Shown here one piece after another: positions 23,815 through 26,397 of a DNA stretch of 26,397 bases. Below the pieces are notes generated by a model. The model was not told the DNA's origin. It saw only the letters and a program-made list of their open reading frames with translations, and searched no databases. The first letter of the stretch is position 1. Every line of letters starts with the position of its first letter. The position numbers were made by a program, and so were the translations under genes. This stretch comes from Bacteroidetes bacterium UBA6161 (GTDB lineage Bacteria; Bacteroidota; Bacteroidia; NS11-12g; UBA955). The DNA lies in contig DIUJ01000053.1 of the NCBI GenBank assembly GCA_002422315.1, positions 1-26,397 on the forward strand. The letters run 5' to 3'.

Positions 23815-26276
23815 TGGAGGATAGTAAGTTGCCGACTCCTGGAGAATTGTTTAGAATGCATGGCATGCGTCAAAATACGATGCAAAAAAAAGTGGAACAT
23901 GCAATAAATTCTTATGAAGATGGTTTGTTAAATGCAGCAACAGGAAGTGGAAAGACTCTAGCCATGGTGGTGCCTTTACTTTACTCCATTGCCCAAAAAG
24001 AAAAAAATAAAAAAGGGGTTTCCTTGCTTTGGATTTCGCCACTAAAAGCATTGTCAGAGGATATTAAAAAGGCACTACAGAAGGTTGTAAATGTTTATTT
24101 CCCTGATGAATATGTTGCAACCCGCAATGGAGATACTCCTTTGTCTGATAGGAATAAAATTTTGAGAAAAGCGCCGAGGGTTTTGGTTATTACACCAGAA
24201 AGTTTGCATCTGATGCTTTCTTCTAAAAATGCGGATACTTTTTTTTCAAGTGTTCGATGTATAGTGGTAGATGAATGGCACGAACTTTTTTCTAGCAAAA
24301 GAGGGGTGTTGGTTGAACTTGCATTGGCTTATTTTAAAAAAAGAATTTCGGGAATAAGAACTTGGGGTATATCGGCCACTATTGGTAATTTGGAAAAAGC
24401 AGCAGAAGTTTTATTATTCCACTCGCGTAGTTTTAGTGTAGTGAAGATAGAAAGCAAACCTAAATTAGATTTTTATACAATATTACCCACCTCGATTCAA
24501 AAACTACCACACAGTGGGCACTTAGGGCTTTATGCTTTGCCTCAAGTTGCTAAAGTAATTAAAAAAGCTGAGTCCTGTTTGGTTTTTACAAATACAAGAG
24601 CACAGTCGGAGGCATGGTACAGGGCTTTGGTGGAAAACTACCCAGAGTTTGCAGGCTTGTGTGCTTTACACCATGGTTCTTTAAATATAGAAATTCGCCA
24701 ATGGGTTGAAGAAAATTTACATGCTAACAAATTGAAATTTGTAGTTTGCACTTCTAGTTTAGATCTAGGGGTAGATTTTAGCCCTGTGGATACAGTGATT
24801 CAAATTGGAAGCCCTAAAGGAGTAAGTAGGCTTCTACAAAGAGCAGGTAGAAGCGGGCATTCTCCCACCAAAAAATCTAAGATTTATTTTGTTCCCAGTC
24901 ATGCTTTAGAAATATTAGAAGCTGTTGCATTACAAGAAGCAATTTCCCAAAGGGAAGTAGAAAACAGAGAAGAGCAAGTTCCTGCTTTGGATGTTTTGGC
25001 TCAATTTATAGTCACCTTAGCCTGCGGCCAAGGTTTTTCTGTTACAGACTTATGGGACTTAGTACAAAATACCTATACCTTTTGTCAAATATCTATCACA
25101 GAGTTTCATGAAGTGTTAAACTTTGTTGCCCAAGGTGGTAATAGTTTACAGGCTTATTCCCAATACAAAAAAATCCAAGTAATTGAGGATGTATATAAAG
25201 TTTCCTCGCCTAGAATAGCGATGAAGCATAGAATGCAGATTGGTGTTATTTTATCTATTCCAAGCGTCATTGTAAAAAATGCAAAAGGGAAACGATTAGG
25301 TACCGTAGAGGAGATATTTATCAGTAAACTGAAAGAAGGGGATTGCTTCTATTTTGCTGGTGCAATTTGTTGTATAACCAGAATAACACCTACTGAAGTA
25401 TGGGTTAGAAACGTAGCTCATGCCAGTACAGTGCTTACTCCAAGTTGGCTAGGGGGCAGGCTGTCTTTTTCTTCTAAAATTAGTTTTTTTATTAACCAAA
25501 CTTTACAGAATGTAGATAAAATATTGCCTCAATACAAAGAATTACAATACATTATGCCATTTATTCAAAGGCAAAAAGAAATGTCTTTTCTCCCCTCTAC
25601 CGATTATTTGTTAATAGAACTTATTGTTTATAAGTCTCAAATTCATGTTTTTGTATACAGTTTTCAGGGTCGAAAAGTAAATGAAGGATTGGCCATGCTC
25701 ATAGCGTATAGACTTGGAATTATTCAGCAGGTTTCTTTTTCTATTTCTGTAAATGATTTTGGTTTTGAATTAAGGTCGCATCATAGCAATAAAGATTTTG
25801 TAATCGAAAACATAGGGGAGGTATTTGATCCGAATTTTGCTGCTTTAGACATGCAAAAGGCTCAAAATTTCATGGAGTTATGTAGGAAAAAATTTGGAGA
25901 GATAGCTTCAGTTGCAGGATTGTTAAATGAAGAAAAAAGTTATAAAAGCGTAAAAAATAGGAACTTGCAAAATTCAAGTAGTTTATTGTATAAAGTCTTT
26001 ATAGAACACGAGCCAAACCATTTCTTAATTAGACAAGCACAGCTGGAGGTTTTTGGTCAAAGCATAGAAATGGAGAGACTCGTAACATTTTTGAAAACTG
26101 CCAGCATTCAACAGAAAATTGTAGAATTAAAAGAATTTAGTCCTTTTTCTTTACCGCTATTGGCAGAAGGTTTTAGAGAAAGTATGAGTAATGAAGATTT
26201 GGATAGCTTGTTGGAAAAACTTTTTTCTACGTCCAATAAAACCAATAAAAATGATTGGAAAAATGAAATAGCATAA
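23814..26276 (+). CDS. Ligase-associated DEXH-box helicase, Lhr family
   Basis: An 820-residue superfamily 2 helicase of the type encoded beside bacterial ATP-dependent ligases (TIGR04121). Walker A TGSGKT is at 43-48, the DEXH box is DEWHELF (about 152-158), and SATIG follows. The second RecA domain has LVFTNTRAQSEAW, TSSLDLGVDFSPVDTVIQIGSP and motif VI LLQRAGRSGHSP. About 450 further residues form the winged-helix and Lhr-core part. The start is taken at ATG 23814-23816 (MEDSKLPTPGE), which overlaps the ligase TAA as TAATG. An earlier in-frame start at 23751 would add 21 residues, would overlap the ligase by 64 bases, and has no family support. It likely unwinds or remodels damaged DNA for the ligase. 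Confidence 0.92.
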   Translation: MEDSKLPTPGELFRMHGMRQNTMQKKVEHAINSYEDGLLNAATGSGKTLAMVVPLLYSIAQKEKNKKGVSLLWISPLKALSEDIKKALQKVVNVYFPDEYVATRNGDTPLSDRNKILRKAPRVLVITPESLHLMLSSKNADTFFSSVRCIVVDEWHELFSSKRGVLVELALAYFKKRISGIRTWGISATIGNLEKAAEVLLFHSRSFSVVKIESKPKLDFYTILPTSIQKLPHSGHLGLYALPQVAKVIKKAESCLVFTNTRAQSEAWYRALVENYPEFAGLCALHHGSLNIEIRQWVEENLHANKLKFVVCTSSLDLGVDFSPVDTVIQIGSPKGVSRLLQRAGRSGHSPTKKSKIYFVPSHALEILEAVALQEAISQREVENREEQVPALDVLAQFIVTLACGQGFSVTDLWDLVQNTYTFCQISITEFHEVLNFVAQGGNSLQAYSQYKKIQVIEDVYKVSSPRIAMKHRMQIGVILSIPSVIVKNAKGKRLGTVEEIFISKLKEGDCFYFAGAICCITRITPTEVWVRNVAHASTVLTPSWLGGRLSFSSKISFFINQTLQNVDKILPQYKELQYIMPFIQRQKEMSFLPSTDYLLIELIVYKSQIHVFVYSFQGRKVNEGLAMLIAYRLGIIQQVSFSISVNDFGFELRSHHSNKDFVIENIGEVFDPNFAALDMQKAQNFMELCRKKFGEIASVAGLLNEEKSYKSVKNRNLQNSSSLLYKVFIEHEPNHFLIRQAQLEVFGQSIEMERLVTFLKTASIQQKIVELKEFSPFSLPLLAEGFRESMSNEDLDSLLEKLFSTSNKTNKNDWKNEIA

Positions 26277-26347
26277 CCGAGTGTTGTAGAATAAACTTTT
26301 ATCATAACTTGAGTTTTCACTATCCTTAAAGTTATATTCTATGAGTT

Positions 26348-26397
26348 TTTAACCCAAATTCAGCATTATAAAATTCTAATGCTGAAATGACGAAAAA
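26348..26397. repeat. Structured repeat element, copy B (cut by window edge)
   Basis: The last 50 bases match 5989-6038 at 46 of 50 positions, in the same orientation. The internal inverted repeat is perfect here (TTCAGCATTA and TAATGCTGAA around TAAAATTC), whereas copy A has a mismatch and a G-T pair. It starts 71 bases after the helicase stop, and matching continues to the very end of the window. Between 26277 and 26347 I see no gene and no terminator. Confidence 0.75.

Overview
The window is AT-rich DNA from a member of the Bacteroidota, probably an orange or yellow pigmented, gliding or marine-type lineage. Three things point there. Several genes carry TAnnTTTG -7 boxes, the Bacteroidota sigma factor signature, 17-32 bases before the start codon. 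There is a very large secreted protein with a type IX secretion (Por) C-terminal domain. The carotenoid genes are of the Bacteroidota CruF/CrtD/CrtZ type. No rRNA, tRNA, CRISPR array, integrase or intact insertion sequence was seen.

Region 1 (1-5152, minus strand) is a compact carotenoid operon in the transcription order crtD, cruF, crtZ, crtI, crtB, then the start of a small exported protein cut by the window edge. Most junctions are ATGA overlaps or short gaps. Together the enzymes would make phytoene, desaturate it to lycopene, hydrate and 3,4-desaturate an acyclic end, and hydroxylate a beta ring. That implies a monocyclic saproxanthin-like pigment. The required lycopene cyclase is not in the window.

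Region 2 (5153-6342) holds a small lipoprotein gene with a textbook promoter and a perfect hairpin terminator. After it comes about 700 bases with no gene but many inverted repeats, including a 153-base multi-branched palindromic element (5988-6140). The first 50 bases of this element recur at the very end of the window (26348-26397, 46 of 50 identical).

Region 3 (6343-14287) has a 1642-residue secreted adhesin-like protein on the minus strand. Divergent from it is a stand-alone 2-oxoglutarate dehydrogenase E1 gene (sucA).

Region 4 (14331-20137, minus strand) has a sodium:solute symporter with an unusual hydrophilic insert, purQ behind an outer-membrane beta-barrel gene, and two overlapping glycosyltransferase genes.

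Region 5 (20258-26276) is a DNA repair block. A RecQ helicase gene without an HRDC domain lies head-to-head with a translationally coupled pair: an ATP-dependent DNA ligase (TTG start) and its ligase-associated Lhr-type DEXH helicase. The exonuclease and phosphoesterase that usually complete this module are not beside it.
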